Shown: positions 17,507 to 26,377 of the stretch, piece by piece
Position numbering within the stretch: position 1 is the stretch's first letter
Layout: every line of letters begins with the position of its first letter
NCBI GenBank assembly: GCA_900768845.1
Contig: CAAGEK010000012.1
Location: 1-64,000 of the forward strand
Reading direction: 5' to 3'
Source of the DNA: Alphaproteobacteria bacterium
GTDB lineage: Bacteria > Pseudomonadota > Alphaproteobacteria > CAAGCB01 > CAG-977
DNA length: 64,000 bases
Notes under the pieces: model-generated
Told to the model about the DNA's origin: nothing
The model's database searches: none
The model's input: the letters and a program-made list of their open reading frames with translations, nothing else
Position numbers and translations under genes: made by a program

Positions 17507-18019
17507 ATGCGTTTGTTTGCTTTCGTCCTGTTCGGTTGTTTATTGGCACTCCCCGACCCTGCCTGCGCCCAAATGTCCGGAACTTACGTCGGATTCGGAA
17601 TGGGCGGATGGGACAAAAAGGAAACCGGAACCTATTCTTCCAACGATTATTCGACCGTTTTAAACGTTTTCGCCGGCCTCCGGATGTCGTTCTTACGGGC
17701 GGAATTCAACATTTCCCAATGGGATAACGCAACACGCGAAGGGTATACGGATTCCTTTACGGCGGCATCGGCGGCCGTTTATCTGCACGTCATGCCGGGC
17801 AGTACGTTTTCCCCCTTTATCGGCGGCGGCGGCGGCTATTTGATTTCCGATGAAGGCAATTCGCCGTTTTACACCTACGGCGGCGGCATAGAAATTTCTC
17901 CGCGTTATGCGCCGGTCGGCGTGTCGGTCGAATACAGGCATTTGGAACCGACGAAAAAAATCAAACAGCATGACTTTACGGCAAACGCCTATCTGTTCAA
18001 CATATTCTATAATTTTTAA
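17507..18019 (+). CDS. Small outer-membrane beta-barrel protein
   Basis: The 170-aa protein has a signal peptide ending ACA before QMSGTYVG. The mature part has alternating strands, a glycine-rich FIGGGGGYL turn and a C-terminal Phe (LFNIFYNF), the classical outer-membrane insertion signal. It is the size of 8-stranded OmpA/OmpW-like porins. GGAGAG lies 5 bp before ATG 17507. Function unknown; a surface antigen or small porin is plausible. Confidence 0.8.
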   Translation: MRLFAFVLFGCLLALPDPACAQMSGTYVGFGMGGWDKKETGTYSSNDYSTVLNVFAGLRMSFLRAEFNISQWDNATREGYTDSFTAASAAVYLHVMPGSTFSPFIGGGGGYLISDEGNSPFYTYGGGIEISPRYAPVGVSVEYRHLEPTKKIKQHDFTANAYLFNIFYNF

Positions 18020-18331
18020 TACTCTCCCGCGCCCGTCATAAAAGTTTCACCGTCGCCGAGATTGACATTCTTTGACGCGCAAAGGATAATTATAAGTGTA
18101 GGGGCAAGCGGCTTAATCTCTTCCGGATTATGTCCGGCGACAAAAGAAGCGATATTCGTCGTTACCTGTTTTTCGCACTCTCCCTTCCCGCGTTTTTTGA
18201 CCGGCTCGGGAAACAAGATTGAGCCTCTTGGTGAAAGGCGGGTAACGACCTTTATTCCCTGTCTTCACGGCTGAATCCGGAAACACGGGGCGTTTTTGTT
18301 TCATCGGCCGTTTTTTTCGCTTCCGTTGAAA
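18020..18331. other. Intergenic region without a supported gene
   Basis: About 310 bp between the beta-barrel gene and thrB. Only short open frames without ribosome sites occur, and I see no RNA gene or strong terminator. Confidence 0.5.
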
Positions 18332-19300
18332 TCAGGAAAAATACCCGTATTCGCGATAAGACTTTATCCCTCTGTGAAAACGCAGTTTCCTCAGGTATTC
18401 CAACGGATTTTTCGGCCTGACCAACGCCCCTTGCGGACGGTGCAGCCAATCGTACGTTCTGGTCAGCAAAAATCGAAGCGCGCTTCCTCTGGCCAAAACA
18501 GGCAATGCGTTTTTTTCTTCCGCCGACAAAGGGCGCACGGCTTCATAAGCTTCCAACATACGCGCGGCTTTTGTCGTATTGAACTCCCAAATGTCGGGCT
18601 CGAAACACCACGCGTTCAGACAAACGGCCAATTCATACGCGTAAAAATCATTGCACGCGAAATAAAAATCGATCACTCCCGAAAGCTTTTTGCCCAAAAA
18701 GAAAACGTTGTCGGGGAATAAGTCCGCATGAATGACTCCGGCGGGCAAATCCTGCGGCCAATACGATTTGACGCTGACCAGATCGCGGTACATTTCATCA
18801 TACAAATCGGGAGCGATGTTGTCCGCATCCCTGCCGGTCTTTTCCAACAGGTTCTCCCACCCGTCGACGGACAGCCCGTTTTTGCGAAACCCTTTAAAGT
18901 CCCGCCCCGCCGTATGCATCACAGCCATTGCGCGCCCCAGTTCGGCGCAATGGTCGGGAGTGATTTTCTTGGTTGACATCCCTTTCAAAAACGTCGTCAA
19001 ACAAGCCTTTTTCCCGCACAAATCCCGCAAAGCGCGACCGTCTTTGCCGGCGACGGGCAAAGGACAGGAAAACCCTTTTTGCGACAGATGCTCCATCAAA
19101 TTCAAAAAGTACGGCAACTCTTCGGGATTGACGCGCTTTTCATACAGCGTCAAAATGTATTGCCCGCGGTCGGTGTGAAGAAGGTAGTTCGTATTTTCAA
19201 TGCCTTCGGTGATTCCGTGCAGGGAATGCAATTCGCCGACGTCGTAATCGGCCAAGAATGTGTTTAAATCGCTGTCGGCGACTTCGGTGTAAACCGCCAT
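18332..19300 (-). CDS. thrB: Homoserine kinase (ThrB, APH-like family)
   Basis: The 322-aa enzyme phosphorylates homoserine on the way to threonine. It belongs to the aminoglycoside-phosphotransferase-like type found in Alphaproteobacteria, not the GHMP type. The catalytic loop is VIHADLFPDNVFF and the metal-binding loop GVIDFYFACNDF, followed by YELAVCLNAW. Its ATG overlaps the ispH stop at 19300, so the two are translationally coupled. The ispH-thrB order is conserved in Alphaproteobacteria, often followed by rnhA, which is absent here. Confidence 0.92.
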   Translation of the reverse strand: MAVYTEVADSDLNTFLADYDVGELHSLHGITEGIENTNYLLHTDRGQYILTLYEKRVNPEELPYFLNLMEHLSQKGFSCPLPVAGKDGRALRDLCGKKACLTTFLKGMSTKKITPDHCAELGRAMAVMHTAGRDFKGFRKNGLSVDGWENLLEKTGRDADNIAPDLYDEMYRDLVSVKSYWPQDLPAGVIHADLFPDNVFFLGKKLSGVIDFYFACNDFYAYELAVCLNAWCFEPDIWEFNTTKAARMLEAYEAVRPLSAEEKNALPVLARGSALRFLLTRTYDWLHRPQGALVRPKNPLEYLRKLRFHRGIKSYREYGYFS

Positions 19301-20256
19301 TACTTTTCTCCTTCCGTCAAGGACGCCGGAAGGGGAAAGCTGACTTTTTCCTCGACCTCCGTATGTTCCGACACAGTGACGCTGAAATGTTTTTGCAACT
19401 CGCTCAAAACCTCTTCAACCAAAATCGCGGGAGCGGAAGCCCCCGCCGTTATGCCCAACGTTTTTACGTCCGCAAGCCTGTCCCATTCGATTTCCGACGC
19501 CCGTTGCACCAGCACCGAGCGCGAACATCCGGCTTCTTTGGCGACCTCGACCAAACGTTTTGAATTCGACGAATTCGGTGCGCCGATAACCATCAGCAAA
19601 TCGCATTTTTCGGCAATCGCCTTGACCGCCCGCTGACGATTCGTCGTCGCATAGCAAATGTCGTCGCGATGCGGTTTGACGATGTTCGGAAACCGTTCCC
19701 TCAACGCGCCGAGCAAACCTTCGGTTTCATCCAAAGACAGGGTCGTTTGCGTGACATATCCCAAATTCCGTCCCCAGTCGTCCGGAATTTCCTTAATCTG
19801 GCCGACGGTTGAAATCAAAATCATCTCCCCTTCGGGAACCTGTCCCATCGTGCCGATGACTTCGGGATGGCCGGTATGCCCGATCAACAGGGTTTTCCGC
19901 CCTTCCGCATAATTCTTTTTGGCCTCCCTGTGGACTTTTTCGACCAAGGGACAGGTCGCATCAAGCGTTTTCAACCCTCTGCGCTCGGCTTCCTTCAAAA
20001 CGGACACGGGAACGCCGTGCGCCGAAAAAATGACAACCGCCCCGTCGGGGACTTCGTCCAGTTCGTTGACGAAAATGGCTCCCTTGTTCGCCAGATTTTG
20101 AACGACGAACTTGTTGTGAACGATTTCATGGCGCACATACACGGGCGTTTTGACTTTTTTCAACGCTTCGGACACAATACGCACGGCGCGGGTCACGCCG
20201 GCGCAAAAACCGCGGGGCGAGGCCAGAATAACCGTCAAATCGGGCAAATCGGACAT
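19300..20256 (-). CDS. ispH: 4-hydroxy-3-methylbut-2-enyl diphosphate reductase
   Basis: IspH makes IPP and DMAPP in the last step of the MEP isoprenoid pathway. The 318-aa protein has the three Fe-S cysteines C18 (SPRGFCAGV), C102 (DATCPLVEK) and C201 (DDICYATTNRQ). The catalytic region GHTGHPEVIGTMGQ and the SSNSKRL phosphate motif are intact. AAGGAAAACAG precedes the ATG. It is divergent from tkt. Confidence 0.97.
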   Translation of the reverse strand: MSDLPDLTVILASPRGFCAGVTRAVRIVSEALKKVKTPVYVRHEIVHNKFVVQNLANKGAIFVNELDEVPDGAVVIFSAHGVPVSVLKEAERRGLKTLDATCPLVEKVHREAKKNYAEGRKTLLIGHTGHPEVIGTMGQVPEGEMILISTVGQIKEIPDDWGRNLGYVTQTTLSLDETEGLLGALRERFPNIVKPHRDDICYATTNRQRAVKAIAEKCDLLMVIGAPNSSNSKRLVEVAKEAGCSRSVLVQRASEIEWDRLADVKTLGITAGASAPAILVEEVLSELQKHFSVTVSEHTEVEEKVSFPLPASLTEGEK

Positions 20257-20431
20257 CTGTTTTCCTTTTCAGCGTTTCTTTCGGGCGACTTTTGCATACT
20301 TTTGAAAAACCGTAAAGAGGATAAATTTTTCAAAACAGAGCGGAAGATTGTTTTTTATTCCGCTCAAGTATGGTATATAAAATAAAATTTTTCATTTTCA
20401 CGTTCAATTTCCGTTCCTTAAAGGAGGATAT

Positions 20432-22411
20432 ATGGTTTCTCATAAAAATATGGCGAATGCACTGCGTTTTCTGGCGGCCGAAGGGGTACAGAAAGCCAAT
20501 TCCGGACATCCGGGGATGCCGATGGGCATGGCGGACGTCGCCACCGTTTTGTTCACGAAATTTTTGAAATTCGACGCTTCCGCACCGCACTGGGCGGATC
20601 GCGACCGCTTTGTTTTGTCGGCGGGACACGGCTCGATGTTGCTTTACAGCCTGTTGTACCTGACGGGATACAAGCAAGCGACGCTTGACCAGATTAAAAA
20701 TTTCCGCCAGATGGGGTCGCGCATGGCGGGACACCCCGAATACGGCCATCTGGAAGGAATTGAAACGACGACGGGACCTTTGGGTCAGGGCATCTCCACG
20801 GCCGTCGGCATGGCGTTGGCGGAAAAACTGCTGGCGACGCGTTACGGCAAAGAAATCGTCGACCATTACACCTATGTCATTTGCGGCGACGGATGTCTGA
20901 TGGAAGGCATCAGCGAAGAAGCGATCTCTCTGGCTGGCCATTTGAAGCTGAACAAAATGATCGTCCTGTGGGACGACAACCGGATCACGATTGACGGCGC
21001 AACGTCGGTCGCGACTTCGACGGATCAGCGCAAACGCTTTGAAGCCAACGGATGGAACACGGATGCGGTTGACGGGCACAACGCCGATGAAATCAAAGCC
21101 GCCATCGAAAAAGCCAAAAAATCCGACAAGCCGACCATGATAGCCTGCCGCACGATCATCGGATACGGTTCGTCCAAGGAAGGCACGGAAAAAACCCACG
21201 GTTCGCCGATCGGAGCGGAAGACCTTTTGGCCGCACGCAAGAAACTGGGCTTTGAATACGCTCCGTTTGAAGTGCCCGAAGACATTTTGAACGAATGGCG
21301 CAAAGCCGGTTCACGCGGTGAAGCCGACCGCACCGCTTGGGAAAAACGCTTCGCCGCGATGAGTGAAGAGAAAAAAGCCGAATTCGACCGAACGGTTTTG
21401 AACGCCGCCCTGCCCGCGGGATGGAAAGAGGCGATGGCCGCTTACAAAGAAAAACTGCTGGCCGAAAAACCCAAAGTCGCCACCCGAAAAGCGTCGCAGA
21501 TGGCGTTGGAAATTCTGGTTCCCGCCATTCCCGAACTGCTTGGCGGATCGGCCGACCTGACGCATTCCAACCTGACGGACGCCAAAGCGTCGAAGTCTGT
21601 CACGAATGAAGACTTCACCGGCAACTACATCCATTACGGCATTCGCGAACACGGCATGGCGGCGGCCATGAACGGCATCGCCCTGCACGGCGGTTTCATC
21701 CCCTACAGCGGTGCTTTCCTCGTGTTTATGGATTATCTGAAACCCTCTTTACGTCTGGCGGCGTTGATGGGGTTGCGCACGATTTACGTTTTAACCCATG
21801 ATTCCATCGGTTTGGGCGAAGACGGCCCGACGCATCAGCCGATCGAGCATCTGGCTTCCATGCGCGCCATCCCGAACGTCAACGTATTCCGTCCCTGCGA
21901 CGCCATCGAAACGGCGGAATGTTGGGAACTGGCGATTGAATCCGCCCGTACGCCCAGCGTTTTGGCCTTGTCGCGCCAGAACCTGCCCACTTTGCGCACA
22001 AGCGTCAAAGAAAACCTGTCCGCAAAAGGCGCATACGTCATCGCCGATTGTGCCGGCGACCGTCAGGTGACTTTGCTGGCAACGGGATCGGAAGTCGAAA
22101 TCGCCGTTAAAGCCCAAGCCCTGTTAAAGGAAAAAGGCATTAACGCCGCCGTCGTTTCCATGCCGTCGTGGGAATTGTTTGACAAACAGCCCGCAGAATA
22201 CAAAAAAGCCGTTCTGGGATGTTGCCCGCGTGTCGCGGTCGAAGCTCAGGGGGCTTTCGGTTGGGAAAAATACACCGGTTTGAACGGAGCAATCGTCGCC
22301 ATGCGTTCTTTCGGCGCATCCGCTCCCGCCGAACAGCTGTACGAACATTTCGGCATCACTCCGAACGCCGTCGCCTCGGCCGCTTTGGAATGTCTGTCCG
22401 AAAAGAAATAA
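20432..22411 (+). CDS. tkt: Transketolase
   Basis: The 659-aa TPP enzyme moves two-carbon units in the pentose phosphate pathway. It shows GHPGMPMGMAD near the N-terminus, the TPP motif GDGCLMEGISEEA, the DSIGLGEDGPTHQP block of the second domain and a complete C-terminal domain. AAAGGAGGATAT precedes the ATG. It is followed 28 bp later by fba, a pairing common in Alphaproteobacteria. Confidence 0.96.
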   Translation: MVSHKNMANALRFLAAEGVQKANSGHPGMPMGMADVATVLFTKFLKFDASAPHWADRDRFVLSAGHGSMLLYSLLYLTGYKQATLDQIKNFRQMGSRMAGHPEYGHLEGIETTTGPLGQGISTAVGMALAEKLLATRYGKEIVDHYTYVICGDGCLMEGISEEAISLAGHLKLNKMIVLWDDNRITIDGATSVATSTDQRKRFEANGWNTDAVDGHNADEIKAAIEKAKKSDKPTMIACRTIIGYGSSKEGTEKTHGSPIGAEDLLAARKKLGFEYAPFEVPEDILNEWRKAGSRGEADRTAWEKRFAAMSEEKKAEFDRTVLNAALPAGWKEAMAAYKEKLLAEKPKVATRKASQMALEILVPAIPELLGGSADLTHSNLTDAKASKSVTNEDFTGNYIHYGIREHGMAAAMNGIALHGGFIPYSGAFLVFMDYLKPSLRLAALMGLRTIYVLTHDSIGLGEDGPTHQPIEHLASMRAIPNVNVFRPCDAIETAECWELAIESARTPSVLALSRQNLPTLRTSVKENLSAKGAYVIADCAGDRQVTLLATGSEVEIAVKAQALLKEKGINAAVVSMPSWELFDKQPAEYKKAVLGCCPRVAVEAQGAFGWEKYTGLNGAIVAMRSFGASAPAEQLYEHFGITPNAVASAALECLSEKK

Positions 22412-22439
22412 ACTTCACTTTTAAGGAGAACTCTTAACA

Positions 22440-23495
22440 ATGCCTATGATCAGCTTACGCCAGCTTTTGGATCATGCCGCCGAATACGGATACGGCATGC
22501 CGGCTTTCAACATCAACAATATGGAACAGATTTTGGCCGTTATGAACGCGGCGCGTAAAACGAACTCGCCCGTCATCGTCCAAACGTCCAAAGGGGCGCG
22601 TTCCTATGCCGGCGACGTGATGATCCGCAATATGGTCGAAGCCGCCGCGGAAATGTATCCCGAACTGCCGGTCTGTTTGCATCAGGATCACGGCGATTCC
22701 TATAAAACCTGCGTTACGGCTCTGGCCAACGGCTGGACTTCCGTCATGATGGACGGCTCGCTCAAAGACGGCAAGCCGGCCACGCACGAATACAATACCG
22801 AAGTGTCCGCCAAAGTCGTCGAAACGGCTCATATGATCGGCGCGTCGGTCGAAGCCGAATTGGGATGCATCGGATCTTTGGAAACCGGAAAGGGCGAAAA
22901 GGAAGACGGTCACGGTTTCGACGGTGCGCTGGATAAAAAGCAACTGTTGACCGACCCTGACGAAGCGTTCGACTTTGTTAAACAAACGAACGTTGATGCT
23001 TTGGCCGTCGCTATCGGAACGTCGCACGGTGCGTACAAGTTTACGCGCAAACCCGACGGCGCAATCCTGTCCATCGACACGATCAAAAAAATCCATGCGA
23101 AAATCCCGACGGTTCATCTGGTCATGCACGGCTCTTCGTCCGTTCCTCAGGAATTGCAGGATATGATCAACGAATTCGGCGGCCAGATTCCGCAGACCTA
23201 CGGCGTGCCCATCGAAGAAATTCAGGAAGGCATCAAGCACGGCGTCCGCAAAGTCAACGTTGACACCGACTGCCGTATGGCAATGACGGGAGCCATCCGC
23301 AAAATCTTTGCGACGAAACCCGGAGAATTCGACGTCCGTAAATATATGGGTCCCGCGATGGAAGAAATGGAAAAAGTCTGCATCGCCCGTTACGAACAAT
23401 TCGGCGCGGCGGGACAGGCTTCCAAAATCAAAGCCATCCGTTTGGCGGATATGGCGAAGCGTTACGCTTCGGGCGAATTGGATCACAAGATTTAA
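22440..23495 (+). CDS. fba: Class II fructose-bisphosphate aldolase
   Basis: The zinc-dependent aldolase (351 aa) interconverts fructose-1,6-bisphosphate with two triose phosphates. It begins ISLRQLLDHAAEYGYGMPAFNINN and carries the catalytic/zinc region CLHQDHGDSY, SVMMDGS and the phosphate loop GTSHGAYKF, followed by LVMHGSSSVP. It resembles the 350-residue aldolases encoded beside transketolase in Alphaproteobacteria. AAGGAGAACTCTTAACA precedes the ATG. Confidence 0.96.
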   Translation: MPMISLRQLLDHAAEYGYGMPAFNINNMEQILAVMNAARKTNSPVIVQTSKGARSYAGDVMIRNMVEAAAEMYPELPVCLHQDHGDSYKTCVTALANGWTSVMMDGSLKDGKPATHEYNTEVSAKVVETAHMIGASVEAELGCIGSLETGKGEKEDGHGFDGALDKKQLLTDPDEAFDFVKQTNVDALAVAIGTSHGAYKFTRKPDGAILSIDTIKKIHAKIPTVHLVMHGSSSVPQELQDMINEFGGQIPQTYGVPIEEIQEGIKHGVRKVNVDTDCRMAMTGAIRKIFATKPGEFDVRKYMGPAMEEMEKVCIARYEQFGAAGQASKIKAIRLADMAKRYASGELDHKI

Positions 23496-23510
23496 TCCTT
23501 TCCCCCCGAT

Positions 23511-23545
23511 AAAAAAGGCAGAGAGTTTTCTCTGCCTTTTTATTT
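23511..23545 (+). terminator. Terminator of the tkt-fba operon
   Basis: GGCAGAGA (23517-23524) pairs with TCTCTGCC (23529-23536), followed by TTTTTATTT. Confidence 0.85.
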
Positions 23546-23570
23546 CAACTTTTTTACCTGAGGAGCCGTT

Positions 23571-23801
23571 ATGGTCTGGTCAAAATTCATCTTTAATTTC
23601 GCGGCTTGCTTTATCGGGCTGATGATTATTGTATTTTTGGGAACGGCTTTCGATACGGAAATGACGTTTTCCTGGTACGCTTACACGATTTGCGCCGTGT
23701 TAAGCGCATTTTATGCATGGACGAAAAGCGCGGACATGAATCATATCGATACGGGGACTGAAAAAAACACCCGCCCCTCCGCTCCGGAACACCGGAAATG
23801 A
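23571..23801 (+). CDS. Small two-helix membrane protein
   Basis: The 76-aa protein has two transmembrane helices (about 5-27 and 33-50) and a polar, charged tail. A strong site, GAGGAGCCGTT, precedes ATG 23571. It follows the tkt-fba terminator and converges on the MATE gene. No family recognised. Confidence 0.65.
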   Translation: MVWSKFIFNFAACFIGLMIIVFLGTAFDTEMTFSWYAYTICAVLSAFYAWTKSADMNHIDTGTEKNTRPSAPEHRK

Positions 23802-23802
23802 T

Positions 23803-25167
23803 TCAAGCATCGGCGGCGTCTTGTTCGGGATACTTTTTCCGGACGAATACATAGCACACCGCCAACGCAACCAGCGTGACAATCCATGACAGCGGATAAG
23901 ACGCGAACAACCATCTGAACGTATGGTATTCGGGCATTTGGAAAACCGTTGCAATGAACAGCAAACGCAATCCGCACGCTCCCGCCAGAGAAATCAAAGC
24001 GGGAGCCAGCGACGAGCCCAATCCGCGCAAAACACCCGTCATCGTATCCATCAACCCGCATATGGCATACGTCCCGCAAACGATTTCCAAACGCAACAAT
24101 CCTGCGGCAATCGTATCGGGATGATTGGTATACGCCGTCAACAACGTCGATCCGAAAAATACACTGAAGCTGCCTAAAATAATGCCGGTGACAAAAGCGC
24201 ACATCAACGCCAGATTCTTGATTTTATTGATACGGCTGTATTTTTTTGCACCGATATTGCGTCCGATAAACGTCGTTGAAGTCGGTTGAAACGAATTCAT
24301 GCTGACCCATACGAAGACTTCAATATTCTGTGATGCGGCCGATCCCGCCATGAATACGGGGCCGAACAGATTGATGGACGCTTGGATGACCAGATTCGAC
24401 AAACTGAACACAATGCCCTGAAAACCGGCGGGAACCCCGAGCCTTAAAATGTTCAAGGCGATACGGGGGTTCAAGCGGACAGCCCCCAAATACAGCCTCA
24501 TCGCGTTTCTTTGACGCGTCAGGCAGAGGATCACCAACGATGCGGCAACGGATTGGGCTATGACCGTCGCCGTCGCCACGCCTGCAACGTCCATTTGAAA
24601 ACGGATGACGAATATCAAATTCAAAACGACATTGACGCATCCCGAAACGATCAGGAATATCAAAGGGCGTTTCGTATCCCCCTTTGCATACAGCAAAGCC
24701 GCCCCGAAGTTGTAAATCGCCGTAGGGATCATACCGAAAAAATAAATGCGCGTGTATTCCAAAGACAACGGCAAAACGCTTTCGGGCGTTTGCATCCATA
24801 TCAAAATCTTTTCAGCGAAGACAAAGCCGAATGAAGCGGAAAAGAGGCCGGAAAAAACACTGAGGGCGACGGAAGTATGCACGACGCGGACGAGCTTTTT
24901 AATATCTCTTGCTCCCAAAGACATGGAAGCCATCACATTCGTGCCGACAGTCAGACCGATGAAAAAGTTTGTCAGCAGATTAATCAAAGTTGTCGTCGAT
25001 CCGACAGCGGCCAAAGAATGTTGAGAACCGAAATGACCGACGACGGCGATATCGGCGGCGTTAAACAGGAGCTGCATCACGCTGGAAAGCATCAAAGGCA
25101 ATGCGAATTTTAACATTTTGGGCAACAACGCCCCGTTTGTCATATCAGAATCGAATGCCGCGGCCAT
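23803..25167 (-). CDS. MATE family efflux transporter
   Basis: The 454-aa inner-membrane protein has about twelve transmembrane helices arranged as two six-helix halves. The MATE signatures PLMLSSVMQLLFNAADIAVVGHFG and, in the second half, NSFQPTSTTFIGRNIGA are present in recognisable form (each shorter block readable around residues 20-45 and 300-320). It exports drugs or metabolites using a Na+ or H+ gradient; substrate unknown. ATG at 25167 follows CGGAGGAAGGCA; the frame is open 17 codons upstream without a ribosome site. Confidence 0.9.
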   Translation of the reverse strand: MAAAFDSDMTNGALLPKMLKFALPLMLSSVMQLLFNAADIAVVGHFGSQHSLAAVGSTTTLINLLTNFFIGLTVGTNVMASMSLGARDIKKLVRVVHTSVALSVFSGLFSASFGFVFAEKILIWMQTPESVLPLSLEYTRIYFFGMIPTAIYNFGAALLYAKGDTKRPLIFLIVSGCVNVVLNLIFVIRFQMDVAGVATATVIAQSVAASLVILCLTRQRNAMRLYLGAVRLNPRIALNILRLGVPAGFQGIVFSLSNLVIQASINLFGPVFMAGSAASQNIEVFVWVSMNSFQPTSTTFIGRNIGAKKYSRINKIKNLALMCAFVTGIILGSFSVFFGSTLLTAYTNHPDTIAAGLLRLEIVCGTYAICGLMDTMTGVLRGLGSSLAPALISLAGACGLRLLFIATVFQMPEYHTFRWLFASYPLSWIVTLVALAVCYVFVRKKYPEQDAADA

Positions 25168-25292
25168 TGCCTTCCTCCGTTGATATCCGAGGTAGGAATA
25201 TACGCTTTTTTCGGCCAAAGGAAAGACGGAAATTCAAAAGTATCCCGAGGGAAATGAAGGAATTCGCTTTTTTTTAAGACGGACGAAAACTC

Positions 25293-25326
25293 AAACAAGC
25301 CTGCCTTTGACGGACAGGCTTGTTCT
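25293..25326. repeat. Perfect inverted repeat, possible terminator
   Basis: AACAAGCCTG and its complement CAGGCTTGTT flank a short spacer. The T-run on either side is weak, so a terminator role is uncertain. Confidence 0.4.
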
Positions 25327-25403
25327 ATCGTTACAGTTTTTTGTGTAGTATGGAGATCACTTATTATTGCCGCACTCTTAAAAATACGGCAAAAAGTTGT
25401 AAG

Positions 25404-25432
25404 AATCCCCGCGAACAAGACGGGGATTCTCT
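25404..25432 (-). terminator. Terminator of the lipoprotein gene
   Basis: On the minus strand GAATCCCCG and CGGGGATTC form a 9-bp stem, with a T-rich stretch a few bases later. It begins about 15 bp past the lipoprotein stop. Confidence 0.6.
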
Positions 25433-25447
25433 CTGTAACGCATCAGA

Positions 25448-25990
25448 TTAGAAAGGAAGGAAGCCTAAAACGCCTTTTTCAGATGCTTTAGGTGCTTCTG
25501 TAGCTTTGTGAATTTTAATGGCTCTGCCGGTTTCAGCATCCGTAATTTTCTTAATTTTCGCATACTTTCCGGCGACGCCCTTAATTGTTACTTTGGATTT
25601 GTTCACCAAACACGCATCCAAGAAAGGAATACACATGAATTTCGATCCTTCGGCGGAATAACGGGGCATTAAAATCGTATCCGCTTTAGTTGCCTTCATC
25701 GCTTTAAACAAAGCTCCTTGAGTACAGGCGGGCGGAGCGAAATTACCTTTTTCTTCAACCAATTCCGGTCCGAAAGCCCGATTTGACGGTTCGAAATCGA
25801 ACAGCCCGAACAGAAAAGAAGAGCATTGGGCGGAAGCCGTTACCTGTTCACCGGGGATAACTTCCACTTCCATCGGTTCTGCGACGATGGCAGTTGATTT
25901 AAAATTCATATCCGCCGCTCCCTGATGATGGCTTGAAGCACAGGCAGACAAGCTGAGAACACTGCACAAAGTTAATAAAATTTTCTTCAT
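25448..25990 (-). CDS. Predicted lipoprotein
   Basis: The 180-aa protein has a lipoprotein signal peptide with lipobox LSAC (Cys17) and is likely anchored in the outer membrane or periplasmic face. The mature part has four further Cys residues, enough for two disulfides, and no known domain. AAAGGAAGTTCAGAG precedes the ATG. Immediately upstream is the 3' end of the repeated structured element cut by the prophage. Confidence 0.75.
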   Translation of the reverse strand: MKKILLTLCSVLSLSACASSHHQGAADMNFKSTAIVAEPMEVEVIPGEQVTASAQCSSFLFGLFDFEPSNRAFGPELVEEKGNFAPPACTQGALFKAMKATKADTILMPRYSAEGSKFMCIPFLDACLVNKSKVTIKGVAGKYAKIKKITDAETGRAIKIHKATEAPKASEKGVLGFLPF

Positions 25991-26015
25991 CTCTGAACTT
26001 CCTTTATTTGTTTCA

Positions 26016-26167
26016 AGTTAAACAAAACCCACCTTCTTTAAGAAAGGTGGGCGGATGTTCAGAAACCGTTCACATACAAAGACGGCATGACGCTTTCGCG
26101 CATAGCCTTATGACGCCATCATCCGCCCAAGCGGGGCAGATTTGGCGTATAATTTATGAGTCGCGAT
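26016..26167 (-). ncRNA. 3' half of a structured intergenic RNA element (copy 1), split by the prophage
   Basis: Read on the minus strand, this stretch ends with a strong terminator: CCCACCTT pairs with AAGGTGGG and is followed by TTTTGTTT. Just before it lies TTTCTGAACATCC, and further upstream an ACGCCA/TGGCGT stem containing CTGC and GGCGGATG. The same blocks in the same order occur at 63194-63440. The 5' half of this copy lies beyond the prophage at 61968-62070. It could be a small RNA or a leader of the lipoprotein gene. No known RNA family recognised. Confidence 0.4.
26163..26167. repeat. Target-site duplication, GCGAT (prophage right end)
   Basis: GCGAT abuts the first base of the prophage and is repeated exactly at 61963-61967. 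Mu transposition makes 5-bp duplications. Confidence 0.9.
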
Positions 26168-26175
26168 TGTAGCGC

Positions 26176-26300
26176 GACAATTATTTTTAGACTTTTTGAC
26201 AATCATTTTTAGACCGGCAAAAACGGACATTTAAAGAGTTCTTAAAGTTCTTTTTTACATTTGTTTTTAGACTCGTCCCGCATGGTAATCGGTCTAAAAC
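26176..26300 (+). promoter_or_regulatory. Right-end transposase binding sites
   Basis: GACAATTATTTTTAGAC (26176-26192) and GACAATCATTTTTAGAC (26198-26214) are spaced exactly 22 bp. A third site with TTTTTAGAC is at 26264-26272, and an inverted GTCTAAAAC at 26292-26300. The layout matches the multiple MuA sites of Mu ends. Confidence 0.75.
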
Positions 26301-26344
26301 AGCGTGTAAAATTTCATATTTGATTATGTACTTTTTATTGTAAT

Positions 26345-26377
26345 AAAAGAGGCGGTGTTTTCACCGCCTCTTTTTTT
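26345..26377. terminator. Bidirectional terminator after the methylase gene
   Basis: GAGGCGGTG (26349-26357) pairs with CACCGCCTC (26362-26370), with T-rich tails on both strands. It closes the late transcript and shields against transcription entering from the host. Confidence 0.85.

Noticed and set aside
18016..18216. Minus-strand 66-codon frame between the beta-barrel gene and thrB
   Set aside because: No ribosome site and no recognisable domain; composition is not convincing.
25293..25326. Strong inverted repeat as an insertion-sequence end
   Set aside because: No transposase and no second copy; more likely a weak terminator.
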